Source of the DNA: Pachyseris speciosa
Lineage: Eukaryota > Cnidaria > Anthozoa > Scleractinia > Pachyseridae
DNA: 64,000 nt
Direction: 5' to 3'
Assembly: GCA_016490735.1 (NCBI GenBank)
Contig: JAEMWC010000100.1
Coordinates: 1,314,501-1,378,500 of the forward strand
The position numbers and the translations under genes were made by a program. The notes beneath the pieces were generated by a model. That model was given only the letters and a program-made list of their open reading frames with translations, searched no databases and was not told where the DNA came from. This document shows positions 23,700 to 36,800 of the stretch, in pieces; the first letter of the stretch is position 1; the number at the start of each line of letters is the position of its first letter.

Positions 23700-24875
23700 T
23701 TATTCTTCTTGAACTTCACTTTCTTCATCAATAGTGAACAAAAATCCAGAGGGAGGAGGGACCCCAGCCCTTGGTCGGTGATGCTGTTGTCGAACAGTCC
23801 TGGCATTTCTTGCAGAGAGGAGCACTCTGCTAGGAACAAAATGTGCAACACTTTCCCTTTGGTTTCTGATCAACCGGTGCAAGCGCAAGGGATTCCTTCT
23901 AGAGCAATCGTCTTGCAGTTCATCATCTGCATCATCACCAGTGCTGTTGCCTTGACCAGGGATCACATCAAAGCTGTCTAAAGATCCCTCTTGAAATCTG
24001 TTATTTTCTGTCCAGTAAAAAAAGGGCAACTCTTCACTGTTCAGTCTCTTTGAATTTTCCCTGCAAGATAATACCACAAAAAATGATCACCACTGTCACC
24101 ATGACTCCATTCATGCCAAAACTGCTATTACTAACAAGTACACTGTACTACCAAAAATTCCACTGCTTTCCACCAACTTCAATCAACTTGCGCTAACCAT
24201 GTGTTCAAAATGTTCTTTCAGTTCTTTCTCAGACCATCTACGTACCATTTATGTTGTTGTTTGTGGGGGATAAAGATTACAAACGAGGGCCAAAATCAAT
24301 CTTTAACTGATAAATGAAGAGTGTTTAAAGTCTTAACAAACCCAGTGGTAAATAGAAAACAAAATTCACATAATGCACTGACTTCCCATGATCTTCAAAT
24401 AAGTTTAATGTTTCATTTTTCCCTGACCATGACAACCTTAGATACATGAATGTTGAAGTTAGATTGAGTCATTCAATGCATTATGTACCTCACAATCTTG
24501 GGCCAACCATTTTTGAATTCTTTGAGTGTAAACACTGTGCCCAATTTGCTATGTGTTACACCAAAGGTGAAGGTGACCAAAGGTTAGGTGACTAAAAGTG
24601 GAGAATAAAAATGGTAGCTCTTTAATTCAGCTACTCTGTTCTCAATGAAAATAAGCTTAGCTTTAAAGCCTATCACAAACCTTGTTTATCTCTCTTTGAG
24701 CATCAGCTGACTTGTACTCTAGTGATTTCCTCGAACGAGAGGTCCGTTCAGGCCTACTCTTCTTCTTTTCATTCCGTGTTTTGCCGCTAACAACATGACA
24801 TCTTTTATTTTCCTTCGTTGGAGTCGATGTTGGAGTTGACATATTTCTGAACATCAAGAGAGAAAAACAACCCAT
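23700..24875 (-). CDS. Unknown basic protein inside the TIR block (two exons)
   Basis: The first exon is 24875-24681. Start options are MGCF (24875), MFRN (24854) or MSTP (24842). It is Lys/Arg/Ser rich (KKKSRPERTSRSRKS), with a donor GTTTGT after INK. The second exon is up to 24060, stop at 23700. It contains SEELPFFYWTENNRF, an acidic DDADDELQDD, RRNPLRLHRLIRNQRE, then RNARTVRQ and AGVPPPSGFLFTIDEESEV. The acceptor TTGCAG at 24061 gives a phase mismatch with the first exon. An acceptor 12 bases further in would restore phase. I do not recognise the family. It converges with the HIRAN unit and ends close to it, so the two may be parts of one mobile element. Confidence 0.45.
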
Positions 24876-26913
24876 TTTCCGTTAATAATTGGAGAGCACA
24901 AGGAGCAAACTAAGAATACAGTATTTCTGAATAACGATAGAGCTGTAAATTTCAATAAAATGAGAAAATAATCGAGGAGCGTGAAAAACGGGCATGCGGG
25001 ATCTTCGGCTTTGGCAGCACGCGATTTCTGTTTCGCATCACATTTCACAGATCAATAACGACAAACAAAGGCATGTTTGGAGATTATATTAAAGGCCAAT
25101 ACTTGGCGACCTTTGGAGACCTTTCCATTCATTGATCTCAGTAATTATTCATCTTTGTATTTAAATAGCCTTAAGGGGGGACAAAGCCCAAGAAATCGGT
25201 CAAAATAGAGTTTTTTGAGGCACTGTTTTTCGGTGTAATCCAAGCGCCAAAATATTATCGAGACGACTTGTAAGACAGATTGATTTTTACAGTTTTCCAT
25301 GAAACTTTTTCGGGAAAAGCAAGTGAAAGATAAATAATGATGTAATGAATATAAGAAACGTACCTTGACTGAATCTTCTAAGTACCAAGGAAGCGGAGAA
25401 AAAATGGCATGTTTTCGCTTGATAAATCGTCCTTCTCATCGAAATTAAAAAAAACGTGGCAATAACAAGGTCACACGCTGTGCAAGGGTTTCTGGGTATA
25501 GGGTCCAATCCTCCTTGACGCCAATTGTGTACATGAAATAGGTCTGAAATAGGGTATCAAATTTTTTACCAGGTCTGAAATCGCAGATTTTGGTCTGAAA
25601 TAGGGTAAGGGTTTCAGGAAGAGGGTCGCACACCCCACCCAATTTTCCTGGGAGTACCCCCCGGGTTTTTTTTTTATTGCATGTTTTAAAAAAAGGATGA
25701 TTGATGACTATTATTTAAGTTAACTGCACGTATCAAGTTAGCAAATAGAAGTGGAGTTGACATTTCAACGACATTTTTGAACCCCCTGGTTCATCGCCGA
25801 AATTAGAGACTGCTCGTAGTCTATGGCCAGAACGAATTCATTATATGGAAAACCGACAGTCGGTTTTTTCTCTCGCCTTGAGGGCGTGCGAGGCTCGCGT
25901 GCTTAGAATTCGCGCCTTCAGAAAACGAAAATAAAAACCGACTGTTTTACAGTCTTAACAAAATTAGTAACGGCCGTTTAATTAGTTTCTTTTTTGGAGA
26001 AGTGCGGAATTGCAAATGCGGCACAGACCAACGAACTGAAGTTTGAGGGAGTGAGAGCGAGCGGGGTCTGGCCTTCTCTTTCTATTCTTCCCTCGTCCTA
26101 TTTGTTTTCGCAAGCGCCAATACTCTGAGAGGCTGGAACTGGCTAGAGCTGAATAACAACATGCAAACGGTGACTAACGCAGCCAGAGCTAGCCAGCAAG
26201 GGAAAACAGTCGGCGCCGCCAGGAAAACAAGCTTCTACTAACATGCGCAGGAAAACATGTAACTAGCGTCGGCGCGGGAAAACGCTTTTCTGACGCAGCC
26301 AAACGCGGGAAAACAGCCAAACGGTGGCAAGCGTGGGAAAATCAAACGCGGGAAAAGGCGCAACAAGCGCAAAGAGCGGGAAAACTTAAGTCCAAGGACA
26401 TGACTGGCCGGGTAGACAACAACGCGCTGTTCTTGATTAGAACACGTAACAATAGATTTTTCTCACCAAATACAGAGGTAGACTCGAACACACAAAACAC
26501 TTAATATAATTCTTTGAACACCGATAAGTGTTCCGAGGGCACCACCGTTCTTCAATATTTCTACACTGAGATCTTTTAAAAATATGTATATTTGGTCGGG
26601 TTATGTTTGTTAGCTATGGTTCGTATAATTATACGATGTATGTAATCTGACGCATTGAATCTCCACGTATTAAAACCTTTCGCCTCCAAGTCTTGGAGTA
26701 ATTTCTGTTGTGTTCGCTGACTCCTGAGCTTGCGGTCAAAGCCTGGAGTGTGATCATTCAAGTCAGTGAAAGTTCTTGAAAAGTTCCTATTTGAAACACA
26801 AATTACTGCGTGAATGATATATGAAATCGTTTCCGCAGTTCATATTATGATTTATTTCATATATCATTCACACTCATTTCTTTCACGGGAGCATATGAAC
26901 CCATAACTGACCT

Positions 26914-26925
<12 letters not shown>

Positions 26926-26948
<23 letters not shown>

Positions 26949-26955
26949 CAGAGCA

Positions 26956-26989
<34 letters not shown>

Positions 26990-27078
26990 CCATTAAAGTC
27001 CTGAATCTTTTTCAGGCTTCTTTACGCAATTACATAAATTGCGTTCACAACTGCGAGGATCATTTGTTCATTTTACAA
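26926..27078 (+). mobile_element. tRNA-derived SINE (CTTCATAGCTCAGTTGG head)
   Basis: A-box TAGCTCAGTTGGTCAGAGC and B-box GGTTCAAACCC are tRNA-like. A tail TTTCAGGCTTCTTTACGCAA and GCGTTCACAACTGCGAGGAT follows. The tail is found inverted at 50535-50640. There is no 3' stem to complete a tRNA. Confidence 0.75.
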
Positions 27079-27383
27079 TTTACTGCGTTGTGCAAGCTAG
27101 GCGACGGATGCAAACGCCTCTTCCAAAAGAGTAGCTAAAATTGGGTTAAAAATATTCCTTTGCTTCTATTGCACAGTACCGGCCATTTTAATTGGCAAAG
27201 TACGAGTCGGTACGAGTGGTAGAAAAGCTTCAAAATTCTATCGATCCAAAACATTTTTGTCACACAAAAATAACTGCCAAATATTTCCCCGGGTAGGAAT
27301 ACAACCTACAAGTCCCTGACATTTCACTGACTTTGAATTTAATAGGGTTTGAACTGAGGGAAATTTCTCTGACCTTAAAAAGC

Positions 27384-27694
27384 TACCGTAAAAGCTCTAT
27401 TAAGTCCCCCGTCTCTATTAATCCCCCTCTCTAATAAGACCCCTGTTTGGAAGTCGTTTTTTGTAATAAGCGCCCCCCCCCCCCCCCCCCCCCCCCCAAC
27501 CGCCCCCTTTTTGGGACATGATATTTTGTAATTGGTTCCTCCTATTCTCTCTTGCGAAATCCACTTCATGTGGCCCTGACGAAAACAGCGTGTTTAAGAT
27601 TTGAAATAAGCCCCACCACCCCCCCCCCCCCTCTCTAATAAGCCCCCCGTTAATGAGATCTGACCCCCGGGGGGTTAATAGAGCTTTTACGGTA
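27384..27694. mobile_element. TIR element with TA flanks and long C runs
   Basis: TACCGTAAAAGCTCTATTAA and its inverse (TTAATAGAGCTTTTACGGTA) bound 311 bp. Inside is a C run of about 25 bases at 27473-27497 and another at 27618-27630. A related broken copy lies at about 56151-56230. Confidence 0.8.
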
Positions 27695-27851
27695 TTTTCC
27701 GAATGAAGTTTAACGGCGGCGTGATAGCAAACACCTGAAACACTTACAATGGACATTTGTTTGTAAGCCTTTGAACGCTACAATGGAGTAGTGCAGAGGT
27801 AATTTGGGAAGGATTAATTTACTTGTATTCTACTGGAAGAGAAAGGGATAA

Positions 27852-30800
27852 TCACAACAACATGGTCAGCGGTTTCTCTAAATAGCCCTTGAAAGCGGCC
27901 AGCCACTGTGCTCCTACAGCACCATCAACCACACGGTGATCACAGCTTAGAGTTACGGACATGACTGTTCCAGTTGTGTACCTGTTGAAAGAAAAACCAT
28001 TAAAAAGCGAGAGCGCATAATTCTACATTAAAAACGGGCCAAACGAGGGTGAGAGTTGACTCTTATGAGAGAGCTGCACGACAGAGTTTTCGTCAGCTCT
28101 CGGCACCCGAGCCAAACGAGCGCGAGAGTTTACAAGAGTCTAGCAGGCACCTGTTAGCTGTAAACAAACCTGACCGGCAATTTTACGAGCAAAAGCCAAA
28201 AAAGCTGCTGTGTGTGTATTGCTCTTGTGTATGTTTGAAGAAGATAAGAAGAAGGTAGTCTTGTTGTCCCGCCCGCTGCTCATATATGGCAACTGCGCAC
28301 CGTGAAACTCTTGTGCAACTCAAATAACCTAGACCCAACGAGTGAAAACTCTAGTCGACTCACGAAAAATTTGAATAGGTTCAAATTCGAAAAGACTCTA
28401 AGAGCTATTGAGTGCCATGAGAGTCGCAGGCCAATAAGCTAGCCAATCAAGAGCAAGGCTAGAGTCCGAACTCTTGTACACCCTGGTTTCTGTTACGTGC
28501 AATGGCGAAGCGAACGACATTTTGTGGAGCAAAATTATAAACGGTAAACTTCCAGTTGTCTTTCTGAACTTAAACCGACGTCATCATGCAAATTTATGTG
28601 CTGGTCAGTTCGGCCACATTTGACGAACCGAGCGTGTAGGAATAATTGCAAAGTGGTTTTAAAGAGATGAAGTCGCTCTTCATCGCCAATTTCGTGTTTT
28701 CTAGGTACTAAACCCATTGGCGCCCAGCCGTTTTCACGTTTTCGGAGTGATTTTCCACCTATAAACGATCCATAGCATTTCGTGACTCTTTATTGAAACT
28801 CCCATGGAAAAGTGGTGCTGTCCTAAGGCACAGGAGGCTCAAGGTTTCTGAAAACGTCATTCTGACGTAGCTATTTATCATCCGTGCAGCTACAACAATG
28901 GCCCAAGTTCGGTTTGCTTGCGATTTTCGGTAAGTTTACAGCCATTTTTCATCTTTAGTGGCTGCCTGATGAGCATCATTAAGCGTGACGGTAGCTAAGA
29001 GTCCACTTTCTCAAAGAATCGAGCAAGGTGATGTACTTTGTTGTCGAATTTGGCTTGTTACTCGACGAAATGGGAATTTGGCCGGTCGGACACTTAGTAC
29101 CTTTGGAACTCGACTATTGATGAATTTCTCGACCTATCGGCGCATATTTTGGAATTTGTGAGCACTGAAGATGACCACAAGCAGGAATTTTTGGCGGTAG
29201 GTCGGAGTGGCTGTAGACTTAGTTTATATGTGAAAGAATTGGGGTAAGGAACAGGCGCTGTCAAAAATTCTCGTTATTTCCCAGCATGCAATGCGGTCGA
29301 AATGTTGAAAATGGCGGAAAGACCCGAATGCATTGGAACAAAAGCGGTATCTACGCTCGGGAGAAGAATATGAACAAAAAAAGTCATTTCTAAGCTAGAA
29401 CAAGGACTGAATTTTGTTATGATGGTTGAAGTTTGGTTTTTCGATGATGATTTCTTTAAAAAACATAAGGGCAAAAAGGGGCATTTTTCTCGTTTCTCTT
29501 TGACGTCAAAAACGGTCAGTTTCGTTCTTGTCCAAACTCAAAAGGCCATATTTGGTAAAAATCGCTACGTTTCTTATATTTATTGGATATCCAATAAATA
29601 TCCAAATTTAAACGACATTCCATTTCGTGCTCACAACTGACAGTTAAGGCAATATTCGTGCGATTGAGAAAGTTGCAATGTTTTGAAGCATGGGAGTCTT
29701 GTGCGGCCGGTTTTCGCCGGCACGGGCGCCAATGGTTTAATCTACTCATTTGAGCCAGCACTGATCAAAATTTGCCAAACCAACTTACCCCTTTTCGCTA
29801 TCTTCATCCACCAAAACTTGTTTCTCTGCTTTTCCAACCGCTAATATACACGCCTAAAAAGAAACAAGTAAGTTAAACAAGGCTCATACTGAATAAACTG
29901 GCCAACAAAAGCTGACGGGATAAGTCATTTGTTCATTTGAGTCCTGACGATGATGAATGTGAGTGTGTGGTTACATGTAAGCCGCGATTCTGTTAGAGAG
30001 AAAAAAATAGAAATCAAAAGATTTTGCAAGACTACAGTGCTTTAAAAACAACTTCCGGCGTTACCTTTCATGCTTGCAAGGTTTTAATGCCCCACCCTTC
30101 TCAAGCAGGATTATAGGCCCATGGAAGAAAGACCCACAATGCTTTTAGTCCTAAATATTTATCCCAACCCCTCCCCCCTACAAAATACTCGATAAAATTT
30201 GAGAGTTTTACATGAAAAAAAGAAAAAAAAATTATGTCACGTGAAACCCTACCAAAGTTTGCAGAGAAACTTACACAAAAATAATTTATAAGGAAAATTT
30301 AGAAACGTAAGTAGTTCCTTTAAAGTCGAGCTGCTTCACTGGAAATTGATTTGTACAAAGCAGCTGCTGTCGCCGTCGCCGTCGTCGTCAGCAGCAGCAT
30401 CGTCATCACATTATTAGAGTTTCTTTTCAGGCATGTGTTGCAACACATCAGATGCGACGCGTTTCTCACCCCCCCCCCCCCTCCCCCCCGGCCAAGTCTA
30501 GTTGCTTTGAACGTGATTAGGTTCTAAACAGTGGTTAAAAATGTTTCACTTACTTGAGGAGGGTTGATGATGGCGGAGAAATTTTTAACACCGAACATTC
30601 CAAGGTTTGAGACTGTTATCGTGCCACCCTGGAACTCGTGAGGTTGTAGTTTGTTATCCCTGGCTTTCTCGGCCAAAGAATTAATGTCCGCGCTTATATC
30701 TTGCAAACCCTGGGAAGAGACACGTGTATAAACTGAATGTCGTAAAACCAAACCCAAAGTAGTTACTCTAGTCAATCACAAGACGTAAACGACACAATGA

Positions 30801-33800
30801 ACCAATCAGATTACGAAAGGAATTATATGCAGCGCGTGCCTTGATTTTGGATTTGTTTTTCATTGGTTGGGTGGCGCGTGCCTTCCTCACCAATTGCAAA
30901 GCATAGGAAACCAAGAATCACGTGGATAACCCGCCACTGATTGATAAATCAAGAGGTTACTAGTACTTTAATTCCGTGCATTCAAACAGAAAACAAAGAC
31001 GCAGCGCCGACCGCGACGAGTATCCACATACATCGCTTTAAAAGACGTTATTTTTTTTTCAAGTAAATAATGCCTGGGCGGGGGGTGGGGGGATACACTA
31101 TATGTTCAAATCCTCTTTGCAATTACCATACAAGACGAGTTTTTTTTTTATTTCGGCAAATTCTCAAACAGCCAACCAACTTGAACTAAGCTTTCTTGCC
31201 TTTTTATCTGCATTGAAGACAATCGGAGTAATAAGTCCGGATTCTGCACTGACAGCCACGCTGATGTCAACACTATGGTGTCTGGAAAGAAATCACGTCA
31301 CATTGTAAGAGAACATCAAGGAGAAGAACTCAGTCTGGAAGATAGAAACGGGGGTGAATTCCAGTCTTTGCTCAACAGTTGTTTATAGTAAAATGTCCGT
31401 GAAAACTTTCCGGGTCACATTTCCTAAAGGTCATCGAGTTATTAAGGATAGATAGATGCGAGTACGAGGACGAGACTGAGTACGAATATAACTTTAAAAT
31501 CTTTCCGTGCTTTAGATGATCACTTGTGACTTCATTCCTCTTTCTACGATCTCCTTATCTGCTGGTAAGCATAAGGAAGAGTGAGGGGTCTGGGTAGGTG
31601 ACTGGTGTGAAATTTGAAAGTCGCATTCGTAAATCCCTGTACTCGATCTCGTACTTTGTCGTATTCAAATCTAAAGGCCCCTATTCAAGCCCTGATTAGC
31701 ACCACTTCTAGATCAATTGTAAACAAAACCTAACGGTTGTCATGGTGACTTACCCGGATTAGCACAAAGAGTGCAACGAACGACTCGACCCTGGTGCTGA
31801 AGTAGGAAGAAAATCCAATTAAAGGGGCACTGTCGCGTAATTTGGGTCCGAACCCAAACATGTGTTTGCAAAGTGGAACGCTTAAAATTTTTTGCAGTTT
31901 TCCTACGAAGTAATTAATATGTGCATTGAAACTATTTGCGGTTGTCTATGGCCACGGATGACGTGGAGGAAATGGATTGCAACTTGGAAAAGTGGGGGTT
32001 AACTATTTTCAAGTTTCGTCATTGTGTCCCGGGAAAAAAAAGTGCCATAAAATAATACTATTTCCTTTTCCGTACAAGAAATAATTAGAAATCTACTTCT
32101 TCGTGTTAGACGCGCCGATCACGTAACAGAAAAAGTACTTTATCATGATTTGAACAACTTATGACAAGACCTGCCCAACCTCGAGGAAGAGAGAGGACCC
32201 TGGGAACGAGGTTGAAGAACTGCCGTGCAGTGCCCTTTTAAAATGGAGAAATTGCTTCTCGAAATCTAAATGATTGAAAATTAATACGGTGTATTATCGC
32301 AGACTAAGTTTTAGGCTTGCCCACTGATGGTAAAGGCCCTAGCAAACGAGGATACATTGTTGCTCATGATGTGTTTCCATGCTGCGTAAACTGGGAAACA
32401 ATTGTCGCGGACCTAAATAGCACCTTTAAATTTCAGCTCCTGATATTGTAGATTATCTTGTTACTGTAAATTATCTTATTTTCATGTTCTTAGTCAAAAG
32501 ATCCAGTTGTAATCTGTATTTGAATTATTTTTAATTAGTTTTTGTAATTTGTTTTATTTGCCTTCTGTGTTTTAACATCCTTTTAACCCACCCGACTCGA
32601 CTAGCCTTTGCTACCTTAGGGTGGGTACTTTGTATCTGTCTGTCAAACATAGTGTGCTCCAGTTTGCCATTTCAAATGAATTGTTTAAGTGAAATGTTTA
32701 CGTAAGCCGTGTTCAGGATTCAAAAAGACTTGAATATTGTGACTTGAATGTATTGTGACTTGAATAAACACAACACAAAATGTTTCTGATTTTTTGTGTC
32801 TCGGACACAAACTTTGTATCCGCAACAAATGTTGCACGCGCGGGCAAACAGGGAAACATTAAGTGTCCGCAACAATGTGTCCTCACTTACACTTGATATT
32901 AGCATCTGCCTCAACTAGCGGTGTCGCTACCCGAAGATTTGTAAGTTTTCGAACAACACTCCATATTTCTCCGCTATGTCGTGTAAGATATTGCCAAAAG
33001 GTTTGAAAGACTCTCCAGCAAACATACCCAGTTGAAAAGCGCTCTTTCTGGATAAAACTCTTCTTGTTAATTCAGAAGTAATTAATCGAAATACTCACCG
33101 TCTGATGAAGTCCGTCATCCAAGAAGAATTAGCTTCAGGAATTTTTTTACAAGCTAGGGCGCAAGCTTTGAGAACAAAGTCATTCACTGACAATTTATAA
33201 GCTCCATCGGAATCTTCATTCAGCCGCCTACGCACTCTAAGAGACAGAAGGAAAAAAAAAACAGCTACAACTTCTAATTTGAGAAATGAGAAAGGATTGG
33301 TTCCAGCAACTGAACAAAGCTACTTTCAAAGGTTGTGAATGGACTATAACTATATCTCAATAAATTTTTGGAAAATCAATATTGTTTTGAAATATCGCGA
33401 GTTTGTAGTTTCAGTTTTCAGGTTTGTAGTCAAATATGAGTTCACCAAAGGCTTTCAGCTGCTAAAACTCCTTGGAATAGGAAGATAGTTTTCCATGGCT
33501 AAAATTATGGGCCCTGATTGATACAATGTTAAAAATCGTTAGCCTCCAACGCAGACATCTTTGGGCTCGTCACGCGTTCCTCTCCCACGAACGTCTGCTG
33601 AACTTAACTGCCACTTCCGTGACGAGCCCAAAGAGCGTCTGCGTAGGAGGCTAGCAAATCGTAGGTACCAACATATTTTTATTTGCAGTACGTGCAATTC
33701 CTCACTGTTGATCCCTCGCATAAGCCTCGATGCTGGCCATGTACACTGTAGGAGGCGCACAATCCATGTTCCAGTCAAAACGGCTTCTTGGCTTACATTC

Positions 33801-36800
33801 ATGCCTCCACTTTGAGCTGGTTCAAAAGGTGCCAGAGAGCGCTTTTCAATTGAGTGTCGTAAAACCAAAACCAAAGCAATTACAACAGAAGTAAACAATG
33901 CAATGAGCCAATCAGAATACGAAGGGAAAATATGCGGGAAAATACGTACGTTCAAGTCGCGATTGCTTTTGGTTTTGCTTCTCATTGGTTGAGAAAGTGG
34001 CACGAGTTTTTCTGGCCAATCACAGAGCGAAGTAATGCAACACCAAAGCAAAACGCGAATTACTTTCGACACTCAATTGAAAAACGCTCTAAAAAAACTT
34101 CTTAACAGTTCATTTTTTAAAGCAAACAACTCACTCCAACAAATCGTCCACTCTGATGTCCACCGATAGATAATAATGAGGAATGGTCTGTTTGGATTCC
34201 AAGAGCCTTCTGGCAATAACCTGGGATGAACACATATATCAGTGCATACATGTACATGTGCAACATGCTGATTCCAACAAGCTTTTTAATGGTCATTATA
34301 TAAGGTAATTCTTGTTAGTCTGAAATGCCAAAAATTTAGGCAAATTTGGAGGACTTAATTATTTTAAAGTGGGTGTGGGAATGTATGGTGCACACAAAGA
34401 AATATTACAAGGCACTTTCAGAGCTCAGACTAGCATATGCTGAACTCACTTTTCTAACATTTGAGAGAGGAATGTCTGTGAATTCTGCACCTGCATAACA
34501 AGAATGAAGTACAAGGTCACAACAATGATCTTCATTCACTGATAACTGTTTGTAACTGATGCATAAAAGCTCCGTGGTTAGTGAGGCTATTTTGAATATG
34601 AACAAAAGAATAATTTAAAGGCAGCGATTTTGCATAGGGTCTATAATAACATGTTCTCACATAGCATGAGTGCTGTGACTGGTCAATTTTGCTTTCCATA
34701 TTCTACAACATGGCCTGCTCGACTTCAGCTAGTTTTCTTTCCAGCGCACTAACCTCGTTGTCTTGGTCCGTCCTGTAAGTTAAGGATCCCGGTTTTTTCC
34801 CATTAATTTATGGTCTGTGTGCTTCACGCTTGGGCCATAAATCAACGGGAAAAACTTGGCCTGTAACTTACAGTACAGACCTCAAACTCGGTTAGTAAGA
34901 AGTACACACGGATTGTGGCAACAAAAATTCCGCAAACACTGAATACATCGAGGTTCACTGTTACCCAAAACACCAGGTTTGAAGTTGGTTGTTGGGTCGC
35001 AAAAATCACTGCAAAATGTAGAACTGACTCCCACAGACATGTACATGTATTGCAGCATTAAAAAGCAAACAAAAAAAAAAACAGCAACAACAATAACAAA
35101 ACAGCTGCACAACATGCACACTTTGGGTAATTGCTACAATCATGTTTTCATGCAACATGTACAAGTACTGCTGCAATTCAGTTTGGAATATTGCCACTAG
35201 GTACAACAGCAACTTTGAAGGCTTTGTCTTTCTCAGGCTTTTTGTTATTACAGTGGCGGACATGAACGTCAATGAATAACACCTATCCAACGAAATAATT
35301 CCTTGCTCACCTGGTGCAAAGACAGGAGTGGGTGCAGCAGCAGCAGCAGCAGCAGCGGGTGTGGCTACTGACACATCCTGTGCTACCACCCTTCCCCCAG
35401 GACCACTGCCCTGTAAAGTCTGAGTGCACAAAAACAGCATCACTTGTCTGTCACACTGGGTGCCCAATATTTTTGTCTAAAAGGTCTGAATAGTGGCAGA
35501 CATGTTATAATTTCAAGAAAAGATACATCTTCAATCAAATATTCAATTAAAAGTCACACAAGCTACAAATTCAACTTTGTACTCTGAGTAAATTTCAACC
35601 CCAGGGACTGAAGGCAGAAGGACTGTTAAAACAAGTCATGTCTTTGAAATTAAAAAAAAAGTTGTCTTTTCTTAAAATTATAACATTCTTTGTCTCAAAT
35701 AGCAAGCTGGACAGATAAGTATGTTTCTCACCAACATTCTTGTCTAAACAAGCACCATCTTTTTTAGATACGATACAAACCATATATTGGCATACAGCTG
35801 TACATGTATTTCCAAACAATATCAAGATATAAAAAACTTGCTGTCATTTTCACATTATTTTTTAAAGGGAACCTCCACTCTTACAACAAATTGATGCTAA
35901 ATTGTAGGTAATACTGTAATTAGTAGATTTCAAATTTAAAATGTAGATATAACATTTAAGTGTTCAAAAAAAATGGATATCATCACGCCCATTTTCACTG
36001 TTAAGTTTCATGGGTGTAGCCATTTTGGATTTGACAATAAGTGATGGTTGCCCTATTGTTTAGCACAAAGAATTTTCTGCTTCATTTGCTTCCTGACAAT
36101 AGCTGCAACCATCACGCATTATCAAATCCAAAATGGTGGCACCCATGAAACATAACAGTGAAAATAGGCAATGATGATATCCGTTTTTTTCAACATTTAA
36201 ATGTTATATCCATGTTTTAAAACAAAATTTGAAATCTTATAATTATTTCCATCAATTCAGCGTGAATTTGTTGCAAGAGTTGAGGTTCCCTTTAAACATA
36301 CTAAAAATGAAATTTTGAGAGCTTGTTACAATAGAACTATAGAGTATAGTTGGACACCGGCACCTATTAAGAAAGTTACACTTTGAATGGTTTTCAATAA
36401 AACCAGCTTAGTTTTTAATGAGTATATTCTTATTTTTGGTAGGACAAAGAATTAATCTGATGAGACAGTTTCTACAAGCAACAGTTCATGTACATACTAC
36501 ATGTACATGTACACGTTATATGATGCTGAAAAAAACAATGGGGTGTTCAATGATTACTTACAGTCAAGTCAATGCCTTTCTCCTGAGCAATCTTTTTGGC
36601 CAATGGACTAGCAAATACTCTGCCACCTGGTGCCACTGATGGAGGGGGAGGGGGAGGGGGAGGCATGGCAGGGGGAGGGGGAGTTGGTGGGGCTGATGGA
36701 GTTGCAGGTGGGGGAGGGGGTGGGACAGCAGCTTCGGCAGGTTTCTACAAAAAATAAGAGTAAAGACACAATCATCATTTTCAAAAACTAAGGCTTCACT

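Larger units (their letters stand above)
20362..25665. mobile_element. 5.3 kb TIR-bounded block with two convergent gene units
   Basis: The left end reads CCCGGGGGGG...GGGTACTCCC and the right end is the inverse of CCCGGGGGGTACTCCC. Both ends have T-rich flanks. The similarity extends inward: GGTCTGAAATAGGGTA lies near both ends, and the segment after it encodes KEDWALYPES on the plus strand at about 20608 and KEDWTLYPET on the minus strand at about 25490. Between them lie a HIRAN-type gene (plus) and an unknown gene (minus), pointing at each other. I recall short non-coding repeats with these ends being abundant in stony corals. If so, this is a long, gene-bearing member. Alternatively, two short elements in opposite orientation happen to flank host sequence. 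Confidence 0.55.
25666..27851. other. Intergenic: TIR block to DLAT 3' end
   Basis: Holds a near-palindrome AAAACCGACAGTCGGTTTT (about 25849), a cluster of GCGGGAAAA-type motifs (26190-26390), a SINE (26926) and a TIR element with C-runs (27384). No gene is supported. Confidence 0.6.

Noticed and set aside
26940..27010. Functional tRNA gene
   Set aside because: A and B boxes are present but the acceptor stem does not pair, and a SINE tail follows. The same applies at 16930, 47450, 48925, 50875, 53850 and 6512.
29419..29640. 73-residue ORF in the DLAT last intron
   Set aside because: It lies inside the 28703-29742 TIR element and shows no family motif.
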